Shown piece by piece: positions 35,061-46,500 of a stretch of DNA of 60,000 bases (its first letter is position 1; each line of letters starts with the position of its first letter). A program made the translations under genes and the position numbers. This DNA comes from Diphasiastrum complanatum. Lineage: Eukaryota; Streptophyta; Lycopodiopsida; Lycopodiales; Lycopodiaceae. The notes beneath the pieces were generated by a model. That model was not told where the DNA came from. It made no database searches and worked only from the letters and a program-made list of their open reading frames with translations. The stretch lies in NCBI GenBank assembly GCA_029204225.1, contig CM055093.1, forward strand, positions 27,007,566-27,067,565. Reading direction: 5' to 3'.

Positions 35061-35077
35061 CCCATAGAAGGAAGTTT

Positions 35078-35092
35078 TTATGGGTGGGAGAA
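35078..35092 (+). promoter_or_regulatory. Polypurine tract of the gypsy element
   Basis: ATGGGTGGGAGAA lies immediately before the TGTTATG start of the 3' LTR, the expected place for plus-strand priming. Confidence 0.6.
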
Positions 35093-35093
35093 T

Positions 35094-35148
35094 GTTATGT
35101 ACCATAACGGTATGCCCTTTAGTGACAGTGTCTCAAGAAACATGAGTT
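35094..35148 (+). repeat. Start of gypsy 3' LTR, truncated
   Basis: About 50 bases match the start of the 5' LTR at 28766 (TGTTATGTACCATAACGG against TGTTATGTACCATAAAGG, then GCCCTTTAGTGAC against GCCCTTCAGTGAC). Similarity then ends abruptly, where CACTA-type sequence takes over. Confidence 0.75.
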
Positions 35149-35149
35149 A

Positions 35150-35530
35150 TTTTATGAGATTCAATTTAGACTATTAAAGTATTATAAGTGTTTGTCAATA
35201 TTTTGTTCTCTTTGAATATTTTTAATTTTTAAAGTTTTCTTAGAAAAATTTTATTTTTTTGGACATGATGTATTGATGTTTTTGGCCAAACTGCTTATAT
35301 TTTGTAAGAATTTTTTGTGATTTTCCGAATTTTTTTTCATGAAAAATTTGTCGAATTTCGACATCCAATTTAAAACTATATTCCCGCCAGCTACTGGAGG
35401 CAGCCAGAGTTCTTTTCTACAGGGATTTGACAGAGATGTCAGATACCGACATGTCAAATTTCGACATTTTATGGGATTTCCTGAAATCCGTTGCAACCAC
35501 ATGTCGAAATGAGGGCATTTTGTAGTAGTG
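35150..35530 (-). mobile_element. Terminal part of a CACTA (EnSpm) transposon
   Basis: On the minus strand the end at 35530 reads CACTACTACAAAATGCCCTC, the classic CACTA terminus. The next 250 bases contain subterminal repeats in both orientations of the unit ATGTCGAAAT/ATTTCGACAT (35351-35363, 35440-35466, 35502-35510). This arrangement of short subterminal repeats is the transposase-binding pattern of the superfamily. The opposite end and transposase are not in the window, so it is a truncated end or a deletion derivative. Confidence 0.7.
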
Positions 35531-35865
35531 AACTGGACTAGAAGTCTCGGTGTAATCTATTACATACAATCTTGTTCATAGCCTTTCACTACTATTTGAG
35601 CTTTTACTTTGGATATAGATCCATTTGGATTAAGCTTCGATGAGTTTCGCATTCGCAAGAGGGTCAACAAGACTCCAAGTCTTGTTCTTCATTAAGGAAT
35701 TATACTCAGCATCCATAGCCACGCCCATTGTGTGCATCTGAGTTTGACAAGGCTTCTACAACTGAGGCAAGTTCTTTTCGAATCACAAATGCTTGAGGGA
35801 TGAATCGATCAGACTCTTGTTTGATTCAAGAATATCTTCAAACAATTGTCATTTGCTGGATAGGT
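35531..35865 (-). pseudogene. Older copia element, reverse transcriptase start (part 2)
   Basis: The minus-strand block AMDAEYNSLMKNKTWSLVD, followed by a KWIY-type segment, is the start of a copia reverse transcriptase, with stops in several places. Together with the integrase part at 41925-42720 it forms one old minus-strand copia, separated by the young 6 kb insertion. It is truncated at 35530 by the CACTA end. Confidence 0.7.
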
Positions 35866-35870
35866 AGCTC

Positions 35871-36552
35871 TGTTAAAAATTCACAATTCTAGCTTGACTA
35901 GTTTTGGTCATATGACTTGTAAATAGTTAGATGGTCATGATGTGGCTTGTCACACGTGCCAAATAGCATAGGATTCCATTCATAAGGATGTTCTCAAGTA
36001 GACCTAAGTGTTAGAACCTTTGGAATGAGTCCAAATTATGCTTAGATACAAGGGAGAAAAAATAGGAGCTATTTTTGGTAATTTTTGCATTGTTGAGGGA
36101 TCTCCAAGATTCCAACCCTAACTTGGTAGGGATGAAAGATCCACCAAAATTAGCATTAGGGATAGGTTTAGGGCTACTCATACCTGCCCAAAACCGTGAT
36201 GGATCATGTATATATAGGTGATGATATCTCACCAAAATCAATCAAGCAATTTCATGTTTTTTCTCTCATAATGGTGCAATTGCTTTCTATGTTCATAATT
36301 GTTTGAGTACTTGTGATTACTAATGATTATAGGATTGAATGTAGGTCTGGTGTACAGTACTCAGACTGTGGGAGGCCGTACTTTCACACGTGTGAAGCCT
36401 TCTTCAAGGATTTGGGCCATTTAGTGAGGTTCAAGCATAGATTTTTGATGGATTTTGATGGTTCAACTTGTGCTAATCTTATGAAATCATAATCTATTGT
36501 TTCCCTCATCATTTCAAGTGTTTTAGGATCCTTATTTGCTGTAATTTTTACA
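35871..36552 (+). repeat. Left LTR of the young copia element
   Basis: It begins TGTTAAAAATT and ends AATTTTTACA. A TATA-like stretch (ATGTATATATAGG, about 36207-36219) lies in the middle, as expected for the promoter. A perfect 14-base palindrome TTCACACGTGTGAA at 36383-36396, containing the G-box core CACGTG, lies 160 bases before the end. Confidence 0.95.
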
Positions 36553-36564
36553 TGGTATCAGAGC
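36553..36564 (+). promoter_or_regulatory. Primer binding site of the young copia element
   Basis: TGGTATCAGAGC directly abuts the LTR end. This is the perfect plant copia site for initiator tRNA-Met. Confidence 0.95.
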
Positions 36565-37363
36565 CTAAAGGCTGAAATGAGCTAAATCCTTGGTTTTCAT
36601 TCAATTTGATCACAATTTTTGATCTAAATCTTGTGTAGATTGGATCTTAGCATCTAGTATTGATTCTAGAACTCAAAGTGAGTCAAATTCATTGGAGATT
36701 GGTGTTGTGTGACTTCATTTGCAGGTGTTTAGGTGTCTAAAACCAGAGGCAAAGTTGAATTCAATTCACATTACCAAGATAGCAAGTTTTGCTTGCTCCA
36801 AGCATTGATTTCTAAGCGAGTTTTGGAGGTGATTTCATAGAGGAGGCTTTCTAGCATTCAAGGAGAGGGAAGATCAGAGTTTTGGGGACTCTTCAAGGCT
36901 GTTCTAAGGTGTAGTAGGCACTTCCTAAAGTGATTTAGGTTTAGTCCAACCATTGCTTGACTTATGCACCAAATTAGATCAATTTTTCATCATTTTTGAT
37001 CATTTTTTGCTTGTGATTGGATAGTAGATTGTGTTGCATCCTCATTAAATTCCATTTAGATCTTTTACAAGTGATTTTGGAAGTATATTAGGTTGCTGAA
37101 ATTCACTCTTGATCAGATCATTTGGAAGCTTTAATGTTCTTTATAGAAAGAGGGGCAATTCTACTAGTATTGTCTACTTCAATCAAGCAAGTGCATTGTT
37201 TCTAGTATTCTATGATTTGATTTTGTTAGAGATCATTCTTAGATCTTTATAGGAAGTCTATTACTGATCTTTTCAGGTCCCTAAGAAGTGGGATAAGGTA
37301 GACCTTCAATCAAATCAATAGAAGTAACCTTCATTTGTGTCAAGTCCTTGATTAGGAGACTAG
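36565..37363 (+). other. Untranslated leader of the young copia element
   Basis: About 800 bases of non-coding leader lie between primer site and Gag start. No open frame or motif is seen; a packaging signal may be here but cannot be recognised. Confidence 0.6.
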
Positions 37364-40300
37364 ATGGCATCTATAAATGCATATCTTTTGGATACTAATG
37401 AAAGGCTCAACAAAACTAACTATTCCATATGGAAAGTTAGAATGGAATCTATCATGATCATGCAAGATCTGATGGAAATTGTAAATGGTAAGGAGGGTGA
37501 ACCTATTCATCCTCAAGAAAAAGCCAAATACATCAAGAGGTGCAATGTTGCACTACATTGCATAAAAATGAATGTTGCAAATGAACTCTTAAGAGAGGTA
37601 GAAGATTGCACTTCAGCTCAAGATGCTTGGGAGACTTTGCAAAAGGTCTATGAATCCAAGAACCAAACTAGAATGTTAGCTTTGAAGAATCAAATCTATA
37701 GAAGCTATCAAAAGAAAGGAGAGAGTGCACATACTTTTGTCCTAAGAGTAAAGGAATTGAACAAAGAGCTAGCCTTTATAGGTGACCCTATCAAGGATGA
37801 AGAGCTTGTTCAACTCATATTGAATGGACTAAGATTTGAATTTGACAATTTGGTTCAGGGATATGCAATTATGGGTAAGCTACCCATACTTGAAGAACTC
37901 CAAGGCACACTCATGGCCGAGGAATCAAGAAGGAGCCAAATGCAAGAGAGGATGGATAGGCTTTCTATCCAAGGTGGAGATGACCAAGCTCTCTTCACCA
38001 AAGGCAAAGGCAAGTCCAAAGGCAAAGGATCAACATTCAAGAAGTCTACAAAGCTTGAGGATCAAGAAGGACCCCCAAAGGCATCTCCATCAACCACCAA
38101 AGTCAAGAAGGACAAATCAAAGGTGAAGTGCTACTATTGTAGCAAGATGGGGCATTATGCCTCGGAATGCTTCAAGAGGAAGCGAGATCAAAGCCAAGCC
38201 AACATGAGCAAAGAGGAGGAGGAGGAGAGTTCACATGAGGACTCTCTCATGATGTCCATATTTTCTTCAACAAGCTTCAAAGGAGAAGATCCTTGGTGGA
38301 TTGACTCGGGTGCTAGTTCACACATGACTAGTAAAAGGGAGTTTTTCTCTTCTCTCTTATCTTATGATGGACCTATAAAGTCTATCTATACAGCAAATGA
38401 TGAAGCTTGTAAGATTGAAGGAGTTGGTAGCATTCCCCTTTGCTTAGGATCTTCCAAAAAGATCAACATAGAAGGTGTTTTGTACATTCCTACAATAACA
38501 AAGAATCTACTAAGTGTTGGCCAAATGGTAGACAATGGTTTCAATGTTGACTTTGCTTCAAATGAATGTTTCATCAAGAAGAAGGGTAAGATAGTGGCTA
38601 AGGGCACTAGACTTGGCAAACTTTATAAGCTAGATGCATTTGTGGATACTAATGTTGTCATGTTGGCCGAGAAGAGCAAGATATATCTACCTTTACTTTA
38701 TGGCACAAAAGACTTGGACATGTCAACTCGGGTTCCATGGAGGCTATGATCAAGGAGGAGTATGCTTTAGGCCTACCAAGGTCTATTGGGAAGAAAGACA
38801 AGGTTTGTGAAGCTTGTGCCTTATCCAAGGCAGATAAGAAGGTGTTTCCTAACTCCATCACAAAGTCATCTCATCCTCTTGAACTCATACACTCGGATGT
38901 GCACATTGCTAGCACCAAATCTAATGGAGGTTCATCCATGTTTTTAACCTTCATTGATGACTACTCAAGATATTGTTGGGTGTTCTTACTTTCTTTCAAG
39001 TCTCAAGTATTTGATACTTTTGTAAAGTTCAAGTTGTTTGTGGAAAAGCATCATAATCATAGCATCAAGATTCTTAGAAGTGACAATGGTGGAGAATTCA
39101 TCTCCAATGAGTTCAAGGCCTTTTGTGAGGAGGAAGGGATCAAGAAAGAGACTTCTTGTCCTTACACTCCTCAACAAAATGGAGTTGCTGAATAGGGTGT
39201 CTTGCAAAGCAATTGAAGGCAAAACTCCTTATGAGATGTTGTATGGAAAGAAACCCAATCTTAATCACTTGAAAGTTTTTGGGTGTATATGTTATGTGCA
39301 TGTGCCATTGGAAACAAGAACCAAGGAGGATCCATCTTCCACAAGAGGGATCATGCTTGGATATGCAAGCTCAAGCAAGGGCTACAAACTCTATCTCCCA
39401 TCCTTGAACAAATTTGTTGTTTCAAGGGATGTCATCTTTGATGAACATCATATGCATATGCTTGAAGAAGGCTCAAGTGCTCCAACAATCAAGAAGAAGA
39501 TGGCCGAGGAGCAAGATCTTGGTTTTGAGGAGGAGCTCATGGAGGAGCAAGCACCAAACCCACCTATCACACCAAGGAGATCTTCAAGGGCAAAAGTGGA
39601 GCCATCAAGGCTCACATATCAAGGCAAAGGACAGCAAGTTGAGGGTATCTCATCCACTTCTTATGCTTTATCTAGTTTTGAAGAACCGTCTAATGTTGAA
39701 GATGCATTGAACTCCAAAGAATGGTATAAAGCTATGTTGGATGAGTATGATGCCTTGATTGAGAATGAAACTTGGTTGCTTGTTGAGAGACCTCAAAGGA
39801 ATGTAATAGGATGCAAGTGGGTCTTCAAGCTTAAGTTGAATGCAAATGGGAGTGTTAACAAACATAAAGCAAGATTAGTTGCAAAAGGTTATGGTCAAGA
39901 GAGAGGGATAGACTATGAGAAAACTTTTGCACCGTGGCCAAGATGGTCACAATAAGACTAATCATTGCACTTGCATCACATTTTGGATGGATTCTATGTC
40001 AAATGGATGTCTCTAATGCTTTCTTGAATGGTTTTTTGGAAGAGGATATCTATATGGAGCAGCCACAAGGATTCATCAAGCATGGAATGGAGAACAAAGT
40101 ATGCCATCTCCAAAGAAGCATCTATGGCTTGAAGCAAGCCTCGAGATCTTGGAATTCAAGACTACATTGCTATCTTATTTCACTTTCTTTTGTTCAAAGT
40201 GAATATGATCCCACTCTTTACATTAAGTTTGATGATGTTGGTATTGTACTTCTACTCATTTATGTAGATGACATCATCATTAGTGGAAATAGTGTTGATG

Positions 40301-41223
40301 GTATTGAAAAAATCAAGATAGATCTATCCTTAGAGTTCAAGATAGATCTAGGGTGTCTTCACTTCATCTTAGGCATAGAAGTACTTAGAGGGTCTGATTT
40401 TATCTTTATAAGTCAAGTAAACTATGCTCAAAGTCTTTTGAAGAAGTTTAAGATGGAAGTATGCAAAAGTGTTGACACACCAATGGAGCAAGATGTAAAA
40501 GTGCCAAATGAAGATGATGAAAGATCCTTCATGGACATCACTTTGTTTAGGCAACTTATAGGTTCCTTAATGTGGATCACTATAACTAGACCAGATCTTA
40601 GCTTTAGTGTATGTAGGTTGAGCCAATCCATGCAAAAGCCATTGAATATCCATTGGAAAAAGGCTAAGAGGATTCTAAGATACATCTCGGGTACATTGGA
40701 TTTTGGGATTCTATATAGAGGAGATGTGATTAACCTTCATGCATTTAGTGATTCAGATTTTGCAGGGGACAAGAGGGATAGGAAATCAACAAGTGCCTAT
40801 TCAACTTTCATAGGAGAAGGTGTGGTTTCATGGCTTTCAAAAAATCAAGAAACTATATCTCTATCTTCAACCGAGGCCGAGTACAAAGCTTTGACAACCA
40901 CTACAAAGGAGGTACTTTGGATCAAGAGATTATTGGTGAAACTAAAGATCATGGATTCAGAGGAGGCACCAATCATCTACAATGACAATATATCAGCCCA
41001 ACACCTTGCATCTAACCCAATCTTCCATGCAAGATCTAAGCACATTGAGATATGCCATCACTTTGTGAGAGAAATGGTGCAAGCCAAGGAGATTGCTTTG
41101 GAGCATATTCCAAGCAATGAATGTGGAGCTGATCTACTTACTAAACCACTTCAAAAGACACCTTTTATGAAGTTCAGATCATCACTTGGAGTGATTAGTA
41201 AAGCAATGATTGAACCAAGCTAG
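37364..41223 (+). pseudogene. Copia gag-pol polyprotein gene, three lesions
   Basis: Gag (MASINAYLLDTNERLNKTNY; helical core; knuckle CYYCSKMGHYASEC) and protease (WWIDSGASSHMTSKR) are intact to about 38700. A frame change there, inside the pre-integrase LWHKRLGH region, moves reading to the frame starting 38737. The integrase core keeps its acidic residues (LIHSDVH, SDNGGEF, NGVAE), but at 39192-39197 a deletion of roughly 130-140 bp by comparison with the family removes the segment after NGVAE and shifts frame again. The next frame carries the integrase C-terminus and RT start ([20 protein letters not shown]). A one-base loss near 39932 shifts to the last frame: RT (CQMDVSNAFLNG, LLIYVDDIIISGN) and RNase H (SDSDFAGDKRDRKSTSAY), ending at TAG 41221. 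Only Gag and protease could be made directly. Confidence 0.92.
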
Positions 41224-41226
41224 ATA

Positions 41227-41237
41227 GTGAGGAGGAG
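41227..41237 (+). promoter_or_regulatory. Polypurine tract of the young copia element
   Basis: GTGAGGAGGAG precedes the right LTR directly. Confidence 0.75.
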
Positions 41238-41919
41238 TGTTAAAAATTCACAATTCTAGCTTGACTAGTTTTGGTCATATGACTTGTAAATAGTTAGATG
41301 GTCATGATGTGGCTTGTCACACGTGCCAAATAGCATAGGATTCCATTCATAAGGATGTTCTCAAGTAGACCTAAGTGTTAGAACCTTTGGAATGAGTCCA
41401 AATTATGCTTAGATACAAGGGAGAAAAAATAGGAGCTATTTTTGGTAATTTTTGCATTGTTGAGGGATCTCCAAGATTCCAACCCTAACTTGGTAGGGAT
41501 GAAAGATCCACCAAAATTAGCATTAGGGATAGGTTTAGGGCTACTCATACCTGCCCAAAACCGTGATGGATCATGTATATATAGGTGATGATATCTCACC
41601 AAAATCAATCAAGCAATTTCATGTTTTTTCTCTCATAATGGTGCAATTGCTTTCTATGTTCATAATTGTTTGAGTACTTGTGATTACTAATGATTATAGG
41701 ATTGAATGTAGGTCTGGTGTACAGTACTCAGACTGTGGGAGGCCGTACTTTCACACGTGTGAAGCCTTCTTCAAGGATTTGGGCCATTTAGTGAGGTTCA
41801 AGCATAGATTTTTGATGGATTTTGATGGTTCAACTTGTGCTAATCTTATGAAATCATAATCTATTGTTTCCCTCATCATTTCAAGTGTTTTAGGATCCTT
41901 ATTTGCTGTAATTTTTACA
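41238..41919 (+). repeat. Right LTR of the young copia element
   Basis: Same length and, by reading, same sequence as the left LTR; it includes the palindrome TTCACACGTGTGAA near 41750. It is followed by the target duplication AGCTC. Confidence 0.95.
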
Positions 41920-41924
41920 AGCTC

Positions 41925-42720
41925 TCCTTGTTGCATGACTGGGATGTCTTCGATAGGTGTAACAACATTCATAGGTCAAGGCCTGTCGATGAAAAATGGA
42001 GTTGTTGGAACAAACTCATGCATTGTTCTGCTTGAAATCATAGAACTTGTCTAATAAGAAGGCTACATCTTGACTAACTGAGAATCATCTTGAATCTATA
42101 TTGTAGATTTTTGTGAGAAGTTGAATATACGATAAAGATATTCTTGTAGCTGACAGGATCGAGCTTCTTTATCGTTAGAAGAAATTTGTACGTAGCATAG
42201 ACATCCGAACACTCGAAGATGTTTCAAACTTGGCTTGTATCCATAATAGGCTTAGAAAGGAGTCTCCGAGTCGACATCTTTGGTGCTCGAATATTTCTAC
42301 AGATAGTAAGTTGTAGAGATAGCTTCAGCCCAAAATTTCTTGGGTAGTTGAGCATAATTTGAAAGCATTGTTCACACTGCATCTAATAATATTCGGTTTT
42401 TCCTTTCGGCTACTCCATTCTACAATGGGGTGTAGCTGGTGGTGAACTAATGATGCGTACCGCACGAAGTAAGATAGTCATACATTTCATCTAACATATA
42501 TTCTCCCCCACAATCGGTACGAAGGGTCTTGATCTTCCATTCCGTTTGTGTCTTAACAAACTATTTGGATTCTTTAAAATAGTTGAATGCCTCAAACTTG
42601 TTCTTGATGAACATTGTCTTGGTAAATTTGGAATAGTCTTCAATAAAAGTGATATAGTTGAATTCCTTTAAGAGATAAAACACCAAGTATTTGAATTTTA
42701 AATTGGACTATCTAGGTGAT
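41925..42720 (-). pseudogene. Older copia element, integrase region (part 1)
   Basis: On the minus strand: FVKTQTEWKIKTLRTDCGGEY, MYDYLTSCGTHHQFTTSYTP, a stop, NGVAERKNRILLDAV, MLSNYAQLPKKFWAEAIST, HLRVFGCLCYVQI and finally TPIEDIPVMQQGEL. This is the copia integrase core (Asp in LRTD, Glu in NGVAER) and C-terminal region, with at least four stops. The reading continues on the far side of the young element at 35865. Confidence 0.85.
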
Positions 42721-43080
42721 TTTGATTTCCTCCAAACCAATTGGCCTCCCCTTTATAAATTTAGATGTGTCACAAATAGTGATGCTAATATAAGTAGTGC
42801 ATAAGTGAATCACCTAATGTATAGAGAAAACATTCAAATTTCTACTTATAAGTAGTGCATAAGTGAATCACCTAATGTATAAAGGAAACATTCAAATTTC
42901 CATAAAAATCAGTTCAATCGATTATGTGATTGTAATTTTTCAACCATGAGTTTACTCATGTGCTTCATTTGTGAGGGTCTAAGTAGATACCTAGGGAAAC
43001 TACATACAATTTCAAAGTTATATTATGTGAGATGTCACGAAAATTATAAAAGCTATCTATCTTGAGTTTTGGGGATTCTA
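42721..43080. other. No gene seen
   Basis: AT-rich; a 55-base segment (ATAAGTAGTGCATAAGTGAAT... type) is repeated at about 42790-42838 and 42847-42895. Probably the 5' side of the older copia. Confidence 0.45.
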
Positions 43081-43199
43081 TGTCAAATCCACCCCTTGTA
43101 CACTTGTAAACAAATAATTAGGCCAAATTTGGACTTAGATTAGCTCGTGATAGTGTAGGTTGCTTACACTTGGCTTGATGGTAGAGGGCTAGTGAAAAT

Positions 43200-43545
43200 G
43201 CACCTCAAAATCTCATTTGTCAATTTGGACCAATCATAGTAAGAGATGCACCAATGGTCCAATCAATGTAAGAGGTGGCATGTAAGTGGTCCAATCATTG
43301 TAAGAGGTGGTAGGAGGGTTGTCCAATCATTGATCTATGTTCCCACCTATGTTGGATCTCGAGCTACTATGAGTGTGAGAGTGTTTGAGTCAACACTTAG
43401 TTTTTTTGACGTGAGATGTAGGAGAGAGCTCCAACACTTACAATATTTCTCACATTCTCTCTCTACCCGAGAGCAATCTCTTGTGTTCTCTCTCTACTCG
43501 AGAGCAATCTCTTGTATTCTCTCTCTACCCGAGAGCAAGCCATTT
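43200..43545 (+). repeat. LTR-like region with two tandem repeat arrays
   Basis: Array 1 (about 43222-43332) has four copies of a roughly 33-base unit with core GGTCCAATCATTGTAAGAGGTGG. Array 2 (43447-43541) has three copies of a 30-base unit, CTCTCTCTACCCGAGAGCAATCTCTTGT in type. Both unit types also occur in the probable solo LTR at 23.7-24.4 kb, so this is most likely a related LTR. Its ends were not found. Confidence 0.7.
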
Positions 43546-46500
43546 CCATACTTAGTTTTTTTCATCAAAAGTTGCCTCTCATTGTGAATGATGTATGGTG
43601 AATGATAGATGCATGTTTTGTGCGCTCTTGCCTTAGAATTTTCAAGCTAGATTGTCCTTTTCCAAGACATAAAGTAAAAAATTCATCTCATTTTCTTTGC
43701 GCTATTTCACAGTATCTAGCATTGCAAATTCCACCAATCATACAAGTAATTTGTGAGTATTGTGTGCATGCAATCAAACACCTCTTGTATTTAAACAATT
43801 TCTATATTGACAATCATAACATCTTAACTCAAGTTATCCATATCGATCTACCACCATAAACCATACACATCTAGATATTTTCTATCTTCACACAACAATC
43901 AAAAGGAGATATCTAAGCACCTCACTATGGTGAAATTTCCTGGCACAAACACAATTTTGGAGTGTTTTACAAAAGGTTGCAGATAATTCAACAAGAAGCA
44001 AATACAACTACTATGTAGATCTAGAAAATAATACTTCCTTTACCATGTTTCCCAAGAGTTGCTCTTCTACAACATTGAGTGCAACAACAAATTGTCATCC
44101 ATGCTAGAAAATAATAAATGGTGCCAAATTTATTAGAACGAGACAGTCCTATAGCAATCAAAAGAAGAAGTGCCCCAAATGATGGAGGTTCATATAGTCT
44201 AATCCTTATCTCATAAACCACTCTCACTTCAATTGATTCTCACTTAATGGAAAAAGTAACGCAATGCAATGGTAAGTTCTCATGCTCTCTTATCCTTGTG
44301 TACATTTCTCCACAAAGCGATTAATCGGTGAGTGAAAATTGTAAAGAGCAATGGGGTTTACATCCTGAAAATTAACATGGTAGCAAAGCAAGATTCGATA
44401 TGAAGTGAGCATTGAAAATTTTGGAGCGTTGAAGAGACGTTCCCAACGTAAAGTCCAGTGTGTAGGAAGGAGTGCCCCGTTGATCAAAGCATGTGTAGAA
44501 GTCAAAAGGAAAAACTACGTGACGCCTCATGAAAATTTTGCTTTGTGAAGCCAACAATCGATCCAAGAAGAGGCATAAATTTGCGCTGAACTCTATCGGA
44601 TATACAACTACAGGAGGGCCACGTTGAAAAGAAAAAGGGAATGATCGATATGGTAGGGTGGTGTAGAATACTTGTGAAGACATGCCACAGACAGCTACGC
44701 TAGCGTGAAGATTCAAGATGAACAGGCTGCATGAACAAATTAATGCAACATGCTTGATGTCCACATTGCAATCAGATGGATTGTCAAATAGCCGCAATGG
44801 AGTGAAGCAGAATCACTCCATTGCGACTATTTGACAATGTGCTGCTGTGTTGGAAGATGGTGCATTCCATGAAAGCTTCAAGTTAAGAAGTAAGCCCCTT
44901 ATTAAGGGGGTCAACCCACAGTCAACAGTCCTGGTCTTTGATTTAACAACTGAAGGGTTCTAAAGTATGCTTATTGTAGTTGAGAATTTATAAAGCTTCA
45001 TTTTAAAAAGAGAAATCTATCTTATAAAGAGAACGGAGAGGTATTCATCCAAAAACTGTTCACAATTTATCTGTAAGTGCATATGACCAATAAATAACCT
45101 TGTAAGTCTTTCCCGTTTTCCTGATATACTCTGAAATGAAAATGTGTTTTACTCTATATCTTACCCTTTTAGTAGCACAGTTTTGGTGTGCTTTTACATG
45201 GTCATTGTGAAGCTCTTCTTGTCCCCACTTGTGTCACAAACTAGTTGACTTCAAATATAGTACAAAATGATTGCTAATGCTTACTTGTGCTTAATCTTTT
45301 TTGTCATCATTTCACCTCATGTTGCATTTTGTTATTGCATAACCTATATAAGTTTGGCTCCTCATTGTGCTTTGGCTATTGTCGCAATAGTATGAACTCC
45401 TTAATATTGTCACAAATAAGTGGGAATAGATATTGAAGTACCTTCTTGTAAATTCCAGCCTTACTTCAAGAAGATCTGCTTGGATCTAATCATCAACCAT
45501 CTGCTGCTTCTGTTGGGAACATAGATTTCAAAATGGAGAAACAAAACAACCCCAAAGAACAACCAAAAAAGGCTTCTTCAAGGTGTCACAAAGCAGCATA
45601 CATATATATATCAATGTTATGTCTAGGACAGTACATGACATAACAAAGGAGTCTAGAGACTCCACTGCAATCTTCAACCTTACGGAGCCCACCAGCAAAG
45701 TCTCAGACCATCCCAAACAAAGATATAGCACACATCATGCAAAGGTGGTTGGCAAGACAATCAAAGTCAATACATATAGTACATGAAGATGCATAGATTC
45801 GTGGGTACAGCAATCACGTGCAAATGCCTAGAGAAAGTGCACTCCGGTGTTTTATAATATCAATTCCAAAAAATTGTCATTATAAGAGGATTTTTGAAAT
45901 AACAATGGTGTAATCTCCATTTTAGTGGCACAAGGGCATGATCCCGAGTGCCTCAAGTAGTGTAACTTAATAAAGTTTGGACCTTCTCAAAAGTATGACA
46001 AGACTTATACTATGTGGAACATATATGAGTAGAAACAAACAAAATCTCACCCTTTGGCTCATTCTTTGGTAATGCAAAAAGGCACGAAGTCAATGGTAGC
46101 GTTTTAGTTTTCTCTCTTATGCTTGTGTGTGTACATCTTTCTACAATGTGATTGATTAATGATAATTGCAATGATGACAACTAGAAGGATTTACACCCTA
46201 AAAATTAACCACCAGACATCATGTATATCTTCAAGAGATCTCCGACAAATTTATCTTGTTTTACACTGCCCTTTCAAGAGAACTTTTACTTCCCATACAA
46301 ACTTTCATACACTGATTCATGACCTCATGCTTTTGTGTTTTCTAGTTTAACATCAGCTCCTTACCTAGTCCACAGGGCTGGTGAACCATGCAGTGAAAAT
46401 TTTTCATTTCAACACAATATACTCTTTATGCCTCTGAAGACCAATTTGTGTCATTTTCGTCAAATACTGAATTCTCCTTCATGCCCTATATCCAACTTGC

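Larger units (their letters stand above)
35871..41919 (+). mobile_element. Young Ty1/copia retrotransposon, complete with LTRs and target duplication
   Basis: Total length is 6049 bp. The LTRs (35871-36552 and 41238-41919) are both 682 bp and I found no difference between them by eye. Target duplication AGCTC flanks it (35866-35870 and 41920-41924). Primer site, gag-pol and a purine-rich tract before the right LTR are present. Equal LTRs imply very recent insertion, yet pol carries three lesions. It landed in an older minus-strand copia, between its integrase and reverse transcriptase regions. Confidence 0.95.

Noticed and set aside
38700-39955. Frame changes in the young copia as programmed frameshifts
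   Set aside because: No slippery sequence or pseudoknot pattern is evident at the three sites, and one of them is a clear deletion; related copia elements use a single frame.
43447-43541. CRISPR-like array
   Set aside because: Repeats are directly adjacent without unique spacers, low in complexity and part of an LTR-like region in plant nuclear DNA.
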